Shown piece after piece: positions 27,197-35,898 of a stretch of 64,000 nt of DNA. Source of the stretch: Trinickia soli (GTDB lineage Bacteria > Pseudomonadota > Gammaproteobacteria > Burkholderiales > Burkholderiaceae); NCBI RefSeq assembly GCF_002879855.1, contig NZ_PNYB01000012.1, positions 124,001 through 188,000 of the forward strand. Reading direction: 5' to 3'. The notes beneath the pieces were generated by a model. It did not search any database. It had not been told where the DNA came from and saw only the letters and a program-made list of their open reading frames with translations. How positions within the stretch are numbered: position 1 is the first letter of the stretch; every line of letters starts with the position of its first letter. A program made the translations under genes and the position numbers.

Positions 27197-28135
27197 ATGC
27201 TTGCGTACACGCTGCGCCGCACGTTATGGGCGATTCCCACGGTGCTGGCCGTCATTACAGCCTGCTACCTGCTGTTGCATTTGACGCCCGGAGGGCCGTT
27301 CGATTCGGAAAAGCAACTCTCGGCCGCCGCGCTCGCGAATCTCGACGCGAAGTACCACTTGAGCGAGCCGCTTTGGCGTCAATACGTGCTTTATCTCGGT
27401 GCGCTCGTTCATGGCGATCTGGGCGCGTCTTATCGCTACGTCGATTGGAGCGTCAACGATCTCGTGGCGAAGGCGCTTCCGGTCAGCATCGGGGTGGGCG
27501 GCGCGTCGATCCCGATTGCGCTCGCGATCGGCGTCTGTCTCGGCGTGGCCGCGGCCGTATCGCGCGATCGCTTGATCGACCGCCTGGTGATGGTGCTCGG
27601 CAACGTCGGCAATGTCGCACCGCCGTTCGTGCTCGGCCCGGTGCTCGTATGGATGTTCGCGATCGTCCTGAAAACGAGCGAAGGTCGCGGTTGGTTGCCG
27701 GCAGGCGGATGGGGCGAGGGCGCCTGGCGTTACCGGATTTTGCCGATCGGCTTGCTGGTCGTCATCAATGTGTCGACGATCGCCCGCGTCATGCGTGCCA
27801 GCATGATCGAAGTGTTGTCGAGCCCGTTCATCCGCACCGCACGTGCGAAGGGCCTGCCGCCGAGGCTCATTGTCTGGCGCCATGCGTTGAGGCCCGCCCT
27901 CGTGCCGGTCGTTTCCTTACTCGGCGCGATGTCGATCTCCTCGATCACGGCAGCCGTCGTGACGGAATCGGTGTTTGCGTTGCCGGGGTTGGGGCAACTC
28001 GTCGTCAACGGCGCGATCAATCGCGACTACACGCTCGTATTGGGCGTCGTCGTGCTGACCACGAGCGTGGCCGTTCTTTTCAATCTGCTCGTCGATCTCG
28101 CTTATGCGTTGCTCGACCCGCGTATCCGGTACTGA
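27197..28135 (+). CDS. Peptide ABC transporter permease (OppB/DppB-like)
   Basis: 312-residue permease. It begins LAYTLRRTLWAIPTVLAVIT with LLHLTPGGPF, the standard OppB/DppB opening, and has the loop FIRTARAKGLPPRLIVWRHA that docks on the ATPase. The start ATG 27197 has GGGAGGGAC just upstream; the long open frame before it lies over the binding-protein gene and is not coding. Six transmembrane helices are expected. Confidence 0.93.
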   Translation: MLAYTLRRTLWAIPTVLAVITACYLLLHLTPGGPFDSEKQLSAAALANLDAKYHLSEPLWRQYVLYLGALVHGDLGASYRYVDWSVNDLVAKALPVSIGVGGASIPIALAIGVCLGVAAAVSRDRLIDRLVMVLGNVGNVAPPFVLGPVLVWMFAIVLKTSEGRGWLPAGGWGEGAWRYRILPIGLLVVINVSTIARVMRASMIEVLSSPFIRTARAKGLPPRLIVWRHALRPALVPVVSLLGAMSISSITAAVVTESVFALPGLGQLVVNGAINRDYTLVLGVVVLTTSVAVLFNLLVDLAYALLDPRIRY

Positions 28136-28140
28136 TCACC

Positions 28141-29037
28141 ATGGCGTTCTCCACTTCCGATGCAAGCGACGCTGCCGTGCGCGCCGACTCGCCTCGCGGC
28201 GTCGCCGCATCCTTCGCTCGGCGTTTCGTGCGCAACCGCACGGCGCTTTTCAGTTTGGCACTGCTCTTTTGGGTGACCCTCGCGTGTTTCGCCGGGCCGT
28301 GGTGGCTCGGACGCGACCCCGCGCAAAGCGATTGGGCGTCGTTGAGCCTGCCGCCTACGCTGCAGGGCGGACATTGGTTCGGCACGGACGAACTCGGCCG
28401 GGATCTGCTCGTGCGCACGCTCACGGGTGGTCGCGTGTCCCTCGAAGTCGGGTTGCTCGGCACGCTGACAGCCTGCCTGATCGGTGTTGCTTACGGCGCT
28501 TGTGCCGGCTATTTCGGCGGCCGCATCGATGCGGTCATGATGCGTATCGTCGACTTGATGTATGCGATTCCGTACATGCTCATTGCGATTTTGATGATGA
28601 CGCTTTTCGGCCGCGCATTTTATTTGGTAGTCCTAACTATCAGCGCATTCTCATGGTTGGATATGGCGCGTGTCGTGCGCGGGCAGACGCTGTCGCTGCG
28701 TACTCGTGAATTCATCGACGCGGCGAAAGCGATCGGCGCGTCCGGGCCTGCCATCGTCATACGGCACATCGTGCCGAACCTGATTGGCGTCGTGGTCGTC
28801 TACGCGACCGTCATGGCGCCCGGCATCGTGCTGACGGAGTCGGTGCTTTCGTTTCTTGGACTGGGCGTGCAGGAGCCGATGACGAGCTGGGGCGTGCTGA
28901 TCGAGGACGGCGCCCAGAAGCTCGAAGCCATGCCATGGCTGCTGCTCTGTCCGGCTGCGATGCTGTGCGGGACACTCTACTGCGTCGGCTTTGTCGGTGA
29001 CGGATTGCGCGATGCGCTCGATCCGAAGGAGCGGTAA
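28141..29037 (+). CDS. Peptide ABC transporter permease (OppC/DppC-like)
   Basis: 298-residue partner permease. It has the OppC features: an N-terminal cytoplasmic stretch, the first helix, then GTDELGRDLLVRTLTGGRVSL, the docking loop TREFIDAAKAIGASGPAIVIRHIVPNL and the final helix ending DGLRDALDPKER. It starts six bases after the OppB-like stop. It forms a heterodimer with that permease. Confidence 0.93.
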   Translation: MAFSTSDASDAAVRADSPRGVAASFARRFVRNRTALFSLALLFWVTLACFAGPWWLGRDPAQSDWASLSLPPTLQGGHWFGTDELGRDLLVRTLTGGRVSLEVGLLGTLTACLIGVAYGACAGYFGGRIDAVMMRIVDLMYAIPYMLIAILMMTLFGRAFYLVVLTISAFSWLDMARVVRGQTLSLRTREFIDAAKAIGASGPAIVIRHIVPNLIGVVVVYATVMAPGIVLTESVLSFLGLGVQEPMTSWGVLIEDGAQKLEAMPWLLLCPAAMLCGTLYCVGFVGDGLRDALDPKER

Positions 29038-29039
29038 TC

Positions 29040-29861
29040 ATGGCGCTACTTGAAGTCGAGCGACTGAGCGTTTCGTTTGCACGCCGCAACGGGCCGCCGA
29101 TCGAAGCCGTGCAAGACGTGTCGTTCGCGCTGGAGGCGGGCGGGAGGCTGGGCATCGTCGGCGAGTCGGGGTCCGGCAAGAGCCAGACGGCGATGGCGAT
29201 CATGGGCTTATTGCCGTCGAACTCGCAGGTGGCGGGCACGGCGCGCTACGACGGCCGGGATCTTTTGAAGCTCGATCGGCGCGCGCTCAATACGCTCAGG
29301 GGTGAGCGGATCGCGATCGTCTTTCAGGATCCGATGACATCGCTCAATCCGTTTCTGACCATCGAGCGGCAGTTGACCGAGCCGTTGCAGGTGCACCGCG
29401 GCCTGTCGCGCCGAGCGGCTTACCGACGCGCGATCGAAGCGCTCGAACGCGTGCATATCCCCGGTGCGGCGAGGCGTATCGGCATGTATCCGCACGAGTT
29501 CTCGGGCGGTATGCGTCAACGGGTGACGATCGCGATGGCGCTGATGACCGAGCCGCGTATCTTGATCGCCGACGAACCGACGACAGCGCTCGATGTGACC
29601 GTGCAAGCGCAGATCGTCGACCTGCTGCGCACGCTGACGCATGACACCGGCATGGCGCTGATGCTGATCACGCACGATATGGGCGTCGTGGCGGGACTCT
29701 GCGACGACGTCATGGTCATGCACGGGGGGCGCTCGGTCGAGCAGGCCGATGTCGAACGTCTGTTTGCCGCGCCAACCCATCCCCACACGATCAGTCTCAT
29801 GAATGCGCGATCGTATCTCCGACGGCCATCCGTCGAATCCATCCAGGAGGGCACGCGATGA
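29040..29861 (+). CDS. Peptide ABC transporter ATPase (OppD/DppD-like, short C-terminus)
   Basis: 273-residue ATPase with Walker [11 protein letters not shown], signature [16 protein letters not shown], Walker [17 protein letters not shown] and H-loop [14 protein letters not shown]. It ends soon after [12 protein letters not shown] and lacks the ~50-residue oligopeptide-transporter C-terminal region with the iron-sulfur/cysteine cluster that ordinary OppD proteins (about 320 residues) carry. The next ATPase retains that region. It overlaps the downstream gene by four bases. Confidence 0.92.
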   Translation: MALLEVERLSVSFARRNGPPIEAVQDVSFALEAGGRLGIVGESGSGKSQTAMAIMGLLPSNSQVAGTARYDGRDLLKLDRRALNTLRGERIAIVFQDPMTSLNPFLTIERQLTEPLQVHRGLSRRAAYRRAIEALERVHIPGAARRIGMYPHEFSGGMRQRVTIAMALMTEPRILIADEPTTALDVTVQAQIVDLLRTLTHDTGMALMLITHDMGVVAGLCDDVMVMHGGRSVEQADVERLFAAPTHPHTISLMNARSYLRRPSVESIQEGTR

Positions 29862-30922
29862 AAACCGTGGTTTCGGCCGAAGACACTGCAGTGTGGTCCG
29901 ACGCAACGCCGCTCCTATCGGTGCGCGACCTCAAAGTGCATTTCCGCGTCGCGCGGCGCAACGGTCCTTTTGCGATCGATAGGCCCCGCGCATTGCTGCG
30001 TGCAGTCGACGGGCTTTCCTTCGACGTTCGTCCAGGCGAAGTGATCGGGCTTGTCGGCGAATCGGGGTGCGGCAAGTCCACCCTTGCACGGGCGATCGTC
30101 GGCCTCGCGCCGATCACGAGCGGGAGCGTCTGCTGGCGCGGCCACGAAACGGTGGCCGGCGTGCATCGGGCGAGTCGTCAGATGCAGCGCCTGCGGCGCG
30201 AGGCACAGGTCGTCTTTCAGGATCCGCTTGCTTCGCTCGATCCGCGCATGACGATCGAGCGGATCGTGGCCGAGCCGATCGTCACGCATCGCCCGCAGAT
30301 GACGCGTGCGGAAGTGCGCGCGCGCGTTCGCACGATGCTGGAGCGTGTGGGTCTGAACGATCATCATCTGTCGCGCTACCCACACGAATTTTCGGGTGGG
30401 CAGTGTCAGCGGATAGGTATTGCGCGTGCATTGGTCGCGGAGCCGAAACTGGTCATCTGCGACGAACCCGTTTCCGCACTCGACGTAACGATTCAGGCGC
30501 AGATCGTCAATCTGCTGCGCGATCTGCAGCGTGAACTGTCGTTGTCGATGTTGTTCGTCTCGCATGACCTGGCCGTGGTGCAGGCGATGAGCACGCGCGT
30601 GCTCGTCATGTATCTCGGCCGCGTCATGGAGGCGGGCGACTGCCCGTCGATATTCGACGCACCTGTGCATCCGTACACGCGTGCGTTGCTTTCGGCCGTA
30701 CCGTTTCCGGACCCGGCGATCGAGCGCAGCAGAGCGCGTGTGCTGCTGGCAGGCGATTTGCCGTCGCCGATCGACCCGCCGTCAGGCTGCGTGTTTCGCA
30801 CGCGCTGCCCTTCGGCATTACAGGAATGCGCACGAACCCCACCTGAGCTCGAAGCGCGCCACGAAGGACGCTCATTCGTTGCCTGCATTCGCGCCGGCGA
30901 CCCTCCAGTGCCCGGCGTTTAG
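29858..30922 (+). CDS. Peptide ABC transporter ATPase (OppF/DppF-like)
   Basis: 354-residue ATPase with Walker [10 protein letters not shown], signature [16 protein letters not shown], Walker [17 protein letters not shown] and H-loop [13 protein letters not shown]. The C-terminal region [21 protein letters not shown] has the cysteine pattern of the oligo_HPY domain, followed by [11 protein letters not shown] with a fourth Cys. It starts at the ATGA overlap with the OppD-like gene. Substitution of the usual GGQ with GGQCQ in the signature is minor. Confidence 0.93.
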   Translation: MKTVVSAEDTAVWSDATPLLSVRDLKVHFRVARRNGPFAIDRPRALLRAVDGLSFDVRPGEVIGLVGESGCGKSTLARAIVGLAPITSGSVCWRGHETVAGVHRASRQMQRLRREAQVVFQDPLASLDPRMTIERIVAEPIVTHRPQMTRAEVRARVRTMLERVGLNDHHLSRYPHEFSGGQCQRIGIARALVAEPKLVICDEPVSALDVTIQAQIVNLLRDLQRELSLSMLFVSHDLAVVQAMSTRVLVMYLGRVMEAGDCPSIFDAPVHPYTRALLSAVPFPDPAIERSRARVLLAGDLPSPIDPPSGCVFRTRCPSALQECARTPPELEARHEGRSFVACIRAGDPPVPGV

Positions 30923-31101
30923 CCCGCGTAACGCGCGGTAAGCGCGCTAAGCACGGCGCCCCATCAGCGGTAACCCGGTTCTATCGGCACGGCATTCGCC
31001 GCGCCGCGGGAAACGTTCGCCCCTGCGGCAAGCCGGGGGCGAATGAAGGCGCTCGTCGGCATCGAATCGACGGGCCGGTTTCATCATCCATCGAGGTAGC
31101 C

Positions 31102-32652
31102 ATGTCTCCGAGACAAGACAGAACGAACGCCGTCACGTCAGGCGTGATCGCATTGACGTGTGGTATGCAGGCGCTGGTCGGCATTGCGGCAGCACGAGCG
31201 GACGAAGCGCCGATGCTCGCGCCATTTGCGGTACCCGCTCCGATGCAACAGGCGCCGGCTGCTGCGCCGCCTCCCGTCCGCGAAGGCGGCAGCGGCCAAG
31301 CCGACGTGCCGCGCAAGAAGCCATCGCAGATCGCGCAGGAAGCGACGACACCCAATGCGGTCGTCAGTACAGAGAGCGCGTTGACCGAAAAGCCGCCGAC
31401 GCCGCGGTCGAGTCAGGCGAACAGCAAGGGGTTCGTCGCCGATAGTCGCTTCGACCTCGAATGGCGCAACTACACCGACTATTTCCATGCGAACGGTGGG
31501 ACACATCGACACGCATGGGTCGAGGGTCTGCAAGCGAAGGTCGAATCGGGCTTTACGCAAGGGCCGATCGGATTCGGTCTCGATGCCGCACTGTTCGGTG
31601 CGCTGAAGCTTGACGGCGGCAACGGTGCGCGCAACATGGTGTATCTCGGCCGTGATGGCGAGGGGGCCAATCGCACGGTGTGGGCATACCCGGGTATGTA
31701 TGCGGTGAAGGCGCGTATTTCGGACTCCTCATTAAAGTACGGGTTGCAAGACGTATCGAACCCGTTCCTCGATCCGCACGATAACCGCGCACTGCCGCCG
31801 ACGTTCCTCGGCGTTTCGCTGCTGAGCCGGGAAATCGAAGGGCTCGGCGTGCAAGCGGGGAGCTTCACCAAGGTTGACGCACGCGGCCAGACGAACCTGA
31901 CTGGCTTGAAAACGACGTACGGCGGCGTGGCCTTCAGGCGTGTGAGCTATGCGGGGGCAACCTGGGACTACTCGCGCAATGGGTCCGCCTCGCTCTATGC
32001 CGATCAAGCCGACGACGTCTGGCGGCAGTACTATGCGTCGCTCCAGCACGGCATCGGCGCGGTCGACTCGGTCAAATTGACGGGCTTCGCCAACGTCTAT
32101 TCGACGCACGATACCGGGGCGGCATTGCAGGGGCCAATCAACAACACGGCCTTTAGCGCTTCCTTGACGGCACAGCACGGACCGCACGCATTGCTCGTCG
32201 GCTATCAAAAAATATTTGGCGATCAATTTTTCGACTATATCGACGAAACGGCGGGCGTCTATCTCGTCAATTCGATGGATGTCGATTACAACGCGCCGCA
32301 TGAGCAATCGCTGCAGGTTCGCTATACGTTCGACGGCAAATATGCGGGGATGCCGGGATTATTGGCGATGGTGTGGGCACAGCAAGGGTGGGGTGCCGAC
32401 ACGTCGGCTAACGCGGCGCGTTACGGCTCGAATGGCCCATCGTACGGGTCGCTTTACCTCAGAAACGGGCAGCCCGTGCATGGCCGGCATCATGAGTTCG
32501 GCTTCATTCCCACCTACGTTGTGCAAAGCGGGCCGCTGAAGAATACGAAGGTCACGCTCATTGCCGAATGGCACGTGGGATCGGCTTACTCTTTGGACAG
32601 CACGAGCCAGGTCTATCGGCTTCTTTTGACGTTGCCCATGCGCGTGTTCTGA
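31102..32652 (+). CDS. OprD-family outer-membrane porin
   Basis: 516-residue porin of the OprD/OprQ family. A leader (RTNAVTSGVIALTCGMQALV to AAARA) is followed by an unusually long Pro/Ala-rich stretch (about 35-100). The barrel then starts with GFVADSRFDLEWRNYTDYF. Family marks include GFGLDAALFGALKLDGG, TYGGVAFRR, and a terminal barrel strand ending in Phe (LLLTLPMRVF). OprD porins admit basic amino acids or small peptides, which fits its position directly after the peptide importer. It is 180 bp away and may have its own promoter. Confidence 0.88.
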   Translation: MSPRQDRTNAVTSGVIALTCGMQALVGIAAARADEAPMLAPFAVPAPMQQAPAAAPPPVREGGSGQADVPRKKPSQIAQEATTPNAVVSTESALTEKPPTPRSSQANSKGFVADSRFDLEWRNYTDYFHANGGTHRHAWVEGLQAKVESGFTQGPIGFGLDAALFGALKLDGGNGARNMVYLGRDGEGANRTVWAYPGMYAVKARISDSSLKYGLQDVSNPFLDPHDNRALPPTFLGVSLLSREIEGLGVQAGSFTKVDARGQTNLTGLKTTYGGVAFRRVSYAGATWDYSRNGSASLYADQADDVWRQYYASLQHGIGAVDSVKLTGFANVYSTHDTGAALQGPINNTAFSASLTAQHGPHALLVGYQKIFGDQFFDYIDETAGVYLVNSMDVDYNAPHEQSLQVRYTFDGKYAGMPGLLAMVWAQQGWGADTSANAARYGSNGPSYGSLYLRNGQPVHGRHHEFGFIPTYVVQSGPLKNTKVTLIAEWHVGSAYSLDSTSQVYRLLLTLPMRVF

Positions 32653-32673
32653 TCGTGGCTCGAACGTGACGAG

Positions 32674-32702
32674 CGCATGGCGGCCGCTTGGGCCGCCATG
32701 CG
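32674..32702 (+). terminator. Hairpin terminator after oprD-like gene
   Basis: CGCATGGCGGC (32674-32684) pairs perfectly with GCCGCCATGCG (32692-32702) across a 7-base loop, 22 bp beyond the porin stop, followed by TGTTTGG. The T tract is weak, but stem strength and location support termination. Confidence 0.55.
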
Positions 32703-32795
32703 TGTTTGGTTCCGAAAAAGCAGAAACGTGCTCGAAAAGAGCCCGAAGGGTCGGGCGTTCGGGCGAGAGGCGCCCGGCGAACGGAATCGGTAAAT

Positions 32796-33041
32796 TCAAC
32801 GGCCGTGCTGTTCACCCGGTAATTCCGCCCCATGCGCACGGATGGCGGCGATCAGCTCGGCCGGCGTGATCTCGTAACGGACTTCTCGATGAATGCCGGG
32901 CTTGCGCTCGTCGATTTCGATCAGATGAATACTCTTGCCGTCGTCCGTCGCTTCAAGCCGCAATGTGCGAACGACGTGGCCGCCCGTATCGTGGATTTCG
33001 GTGAGCAGGGCCATTGCCCCGGATGAGCCGGTGGTGCGCAT
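32796..33041 (-). CDS. Short conserved-looking hypothetical protein
   Basis: 81 residues, soluble, mixed alpha/beta by eye: ALLTEIHDTGGHVVRTLRLE, then SIHLIEIDERKPGIHREVRY, then EITPAELIAAIRAHG. A GAGGA ribosome site precedes the ATG at 33041. I do not recognise the family. The coding pattern (third-position GC, regular strand-helix alternation) and ribosome site support a real gene. It stands alone between the porin terminator and a repeat-containing gap. Confidence 0.6.
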   Translation of the reverse strand: MRTTGSSGAMALLTEIHDTGGHVVRTLRLEATDDGKSIHLIEIDERKPGIHREVRYEITPAELIAAIRAHGAELPGEQHGR

Positions 33042-33231
33042 CGAACATTTCCTCGAGTCGTGGTTGAAGCGATTGTATGGGCTTACAGAGGCTTACGTAT
33101 GTCGCCAGCCGCGCATAATGCCGCTGGGACAGGCTGGCAGGCGCCTCCTGCCCATTTCATGCCGATGAGTGTATCGCGAAGTTCGCCCACCACAGAGGGT
33201 TTTAAAAGTGCGCGAACACAACACGCCACAC

Positions 33232-33295
33232 CGGTAGCGTCAGGGGTTGACGCTACCGAATTCTCGAATTCCCGAATTCCCGAATTCCCGAACTC
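33232..33295. repeat. 11-bp stem-loop joined to five octamer tandem repeats
   Basis: CGGTAGCGTCA (33232-33242) pairs perfectly with TGACGCTACCG (33248-33258) across a 5-base loop. Its right arm runs directly into five tandem octamers at 33256-33295: CCGAATTC, TCGAATTC, CCGAATTC, CCGAATTC, CCGAACTC. The block lies in the 290-bp gap between the TetR gene and the short hypothetical gene, both on the minus strand. Function unknown; it may serve as a terminator for the TetR gene or as a slippage-prone repeat. Confidence 0.8.
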
Positions 33296-33334
33296 GCGCG
33301 CCGTCGGCTGTTGGGCCGGCGGCGCTATCGATAT

Positions 33335-33904
33335 TCAAGCCACGTGCATGCGCTCGTTTTCGAGCAGGGCCTGGGCGATTTCCCAGGCGTCGCGCGCCGC
33401 ATCGATGCGGCCGCTCAACTGCCGCGCGAGCGTGGCGCCGTCGATCAGCAGCGCGCAGCGACGGGCGAGCCGCGCGGCTGTCTCGCTGTCGAAACGTTCG
33501 TCCAGGATCCGTTGCAGCGAATGCACAAAGGCGCCGCGTTGGGCTTGCGACGCAGCGAGGATTTCATTTTCTTCGGCGTGAAACTCCGCGGCGGCGTGAA
33601 CGAGCAGGTTCCCTGTGAATGTCTCCGAGCGGAACCAGGCGTCGTGCCACTGGAAAATCGCGTGAAGTTTGTCCATTGCATCGGAGTGCGCGGCGCCGGC
33701 AGCCGCGATCCCTGCCGCCAGCGCCGCGCCTTGTTCGTTCAGCACTTCCACGACAAGGCGGCTCTTTGAAGGGAAATGCTTGTACATCGTCATCTTGGCG
33801 ACGCGCGATTCGGCGATGATGCGATCGATGCCGACGGCGTGAAAACCGAACTGTGAAAATAGGCGAGTTGCGGTTTCAATCAAGGCTTTCTTTTTTTCGC
33901 TCAT
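33335..33904 (-). CDS. TetR/AcrR-family regulator
   Basis: 189-residue TetR regulator with the HTH KALIETATRLFSQFGFHAVG then IDRIIAESRVAKMTMYKHFPSK. The C-terminal ligand domain resembles the TetR_C_33 type, with a short conserved FRSETFTGNLLVHAAAEF. No target is evident beside it; the next upstream gene on either strand is over 370 bp away. The regulated gene may be elsewhere. Confidence 0.9.
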   Translation of the reverse strand: MSEKKKALIETATRLFSQFGFHAVGIDRIIAESRVAKMTMYKHFPSKSRLVVEVLNEQGAALAAGIAAAGAAHSDAMDKLHAIFQWHDAWFRSETFTGNLLVHAAAEFHAEENEILAASQAQRGAFVHSLQRILDERFDSETAARLARRCALLIDGATLARQLSGRIDAARDAWEIAQALLENERMHVA

Positions 33905-34278
33905 TTAGAGGCCCGCTTCTATAGTGAAAGTTATGTGTTCCCGCGTCGAATCCTGTCAAGGGGCGATCGTTCTCCCCCAAGGATGGCTTTGGGAAGAAAC
34001 GTTTTCGCCAGGCAGGACCGGGTTCGGGCTACCGCGCACGCTCTCAATGCACGGAATGATCTCGAAGCCTCGTCATTCAAATCGAAGCGCTCGCTGAAAT
34101 CAAGCCCCCCGGCTGAAGAATCAGATAAGACGGTCGTTTTATTTCAGCCTGGAATCGTGCGTCGTCCTGGATGGACGCGGCCGGCTGACGAAAGCCTTGC
34201 GAGATTCGACGCACGCATCGCAAGGGGGCGGCCAGGTGTTAGGATCGACTTCCCCGGCAACTTCCCCCTCGACGAGAC
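33905..34278. other. Intergenic region without recognised gene
   Basis: About 370 bp between divergent TetR and J-domain genes. No supported coding frame. Immediately before the TetR start lies CTTCTATAGTGAAAG, an AT-richer patch suitable for its promoter and a possible autoregulatory site. No clear inverted repeat was found. Confidence 0.35.
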
Positions 34279-34848
34279 ATGGCGACGTTGTACGAAACGC
34301 TGGGCGTGCATGAGGCCGCCTCCGACGATGAAATCAAGCGCGCCTATCGGAAGGCCGCGATGCGCGCGCATCCCGATCGCAACAAGGGCAGGGAGGCGGC
34401 TGCCCATGATGCATTTCAGGAAATCAAGGAAGCGTATGCGATCTTGTCGGATCCCGCGCAGCGCAAGGTGTATGACGCCGTGTTCGCGCAGGAGATGAGC
34501 AAGCTGCGCGGCCGCGAGGAGCAAGAGGTGCGCGCCCGCGCCGAGCGTGCCGAACGCGCGGCGCAGGCCGAACGCGAGCGTTACGAGAAGTACGTTGCGC
34601 TGGCGCTGCGCTACAGCGAGCGCGGGCATAACCGCGACGTCGTATTCGGCGTCTTGCTGGGCCGCGGCTGTGACGAAGCACTCGCTGCTCGCATTGCCGA
34701 CGGCGTTGCAGCGCTATCCGCATCGCGCTCGCAAGCGGCGGCCGAGGGCGGCGAAGCCGGCGAGAGCGCCGATGAACACACCGAAGCCGCTACCCATGCG
34801 GGGCTCTTTAGCACGCTGTGGCATGGCATGTTCGGTATACGTCCGTAA
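34279..34848 (+). CDS. J-domain (DnaJ-like) protein
   Basis: 189 residues. The first 65 form a J domain: [34 protein letters not shown] with the essential HPD, and [23 protein letters not shown] strongly charged coiled-coil helix follows ([20 protein letters not shown]), then an Ala/Glu-rich segment. There is no Gly/Phe region or zinc finger, so it is a class C J protein. It should stimulate a DnaK-type ATPase for a specific client, which is unknown. Confidence 0.88.
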   Translation: MATLYETLGVHEAASDDEIKRAYRKAAMRAHPDRNKGREAAAHDAFQEIKEAYAILSDPAQRKVYDAVFAQEMSKLRGREEQEVRARAERAERAAQAERERYEKYVALALRYSERGHNRDVVFGVLLGRGCDEALAARIADGVAALSASRSQAAAEGGEAGESADEHTEAATHAGLFSTLWHGMFGIRP

Positions 34849-34902
34849 CCTCCGTAGCGTCCGTAGACGCATGATCGATTTCGACGAATAACGAACGACC
34901 GT

Positions 34903-35748
34903 TCAAGACGAGAAATCGGTCGACTTCGACAGCGACTCCCATTGATGGAGTTCGGCGCGCAACGCGTCGAGCTTCTCGTTGACGAGCTTGACCGCGTCGG
35001 GGCCCAGCAACAGATGCACGGGCGGCTCGCTTGCCGCCACGATCTCGAGGATTGCGCGCGCGGCTTTGGCCGGATCGCCGGGCTGGTTGCCGCTCAATGC
35101 CTGACGACGCGCGCGAATGGGTTCGAACACGGCGTCGTAATCGGCGATCGAGCGTTGCTCGCGCATCATCGAACGGCCCGCCCAATCGGTGCGGAACGCG
35201 CCCGGGCCGACGGCGGTGACTTTGATGCCGAGGTCTTTTACCTCCTTGGCGAGGCAATCAGAAATGCCTTCGAGCGCAAACTTCGTGCCGTGATAGCTGC
35301 TCAAGCCGGCGATCGTAATGTAGCCGCCCATCGACGTGATGTTGACGATGTGCCCGCGTTTGCGGCGGCGCATGTAAGGCAGCACGGCCTGCATCATCGC
35401 GACGGCGCCGAACACGTTGACGTCGAATTGCTTGCGCCACTCCTCCAGCGTCGATTCTTCGAGGATGCTTTCGTAACCGTAGCCTGCGTTATTGACCAAC
35501 ACGTCGATCGGGCCGACCTTGCCCTCGACATCGGCGATGACGCCGGCGATTTCTTCGGTGTGCGTGACGTCGAGCAGCTTACCGATGGCACGGCCGGGGC
35601 CGAGCAGTTCGAATTCGCCTAGCGCCGTTTGATCCCGCAAGGTGCCGACGACGCGATGTCCGTCCGCGAGCGCCGCCTGCGCCAGCGCCCGCCCGAAGCC
35701 GGTGCTGACACCGGTGATGAAGAACAGCTTGCTTTGCGTAATGGCCAT
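34903..35748 (-). CDS. SDR-family oxidoreductase
   Basis: 281-residue classical SDR: the cofactor loop FFITGVSTGFGRALAQAAL, VNNAGYG, ITSMGGYITIAG and the catalytic YHGTKFALEG. The order TGxxxGxG, NNAG and YxxxK is intact. A strong ribosome site (CGGAGGAATCG) precedes the ATG. Members of this subgroup are annotated as generic oxidoreductases; the substrate is unknown. Confidence 0.9.
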   Translation of the reverse strand: MAITQSKLFFITGVSTGFGRALAQAALADGHRVVGTLRDQTALGEFELLGPGRAIGKLLDVTHTEEIAGVIADVEGKVGPIDVLVNNAGYGYESILEESTLEEWRKQFDVNVFGAVAMMQAVLPYMRRRKRGHIVNITSMGGYITIAGLSSYHGTKFALEGISDCLAKEVKDLGIKVTAVGPGAFRTDWAGRSMMREQRSIADYDAVFEPIRARRQALSGNQPGDPAKAARAILEIVAASEPPVHLLLGPDAVKLVNEKLDALRAELHQWESLSKSTDFSS

Positions 35749-35898
35749 CGATTCCTCCGTTTGGCGTTCGTGTGAAGTCCGGTGTCTATGCTAAGGCAAG
35801 CGGCATTTGCTCGTGTAACGGAAGGTACGGCCCTGAAGAAGATTGCGCAGCGTGCTGCTGATTTGAAAGTGCGGTAAAAGGGCCCAAGGCCCTTTCGC

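Noticed and set aside
25736-28135. A 799-codon frame ending in the OppB-like permease
   Set aside because: Only the part from 27197 is protein-like. The upstream 487 codons overlap the binding-protein gene in another frame, and the true start has its own ribosome site.
27109-29037. A 642-codon frame ending in the OppC-like permease
   Set aside because: The first 344 codons lie over the OppB-like gene out of frame. Permease homology begins at 28141.
33256-33295. CRISPR-like array
   Set aside because: The units are 8 bp, directly adjacent with no spacers, and no cas genes are present.
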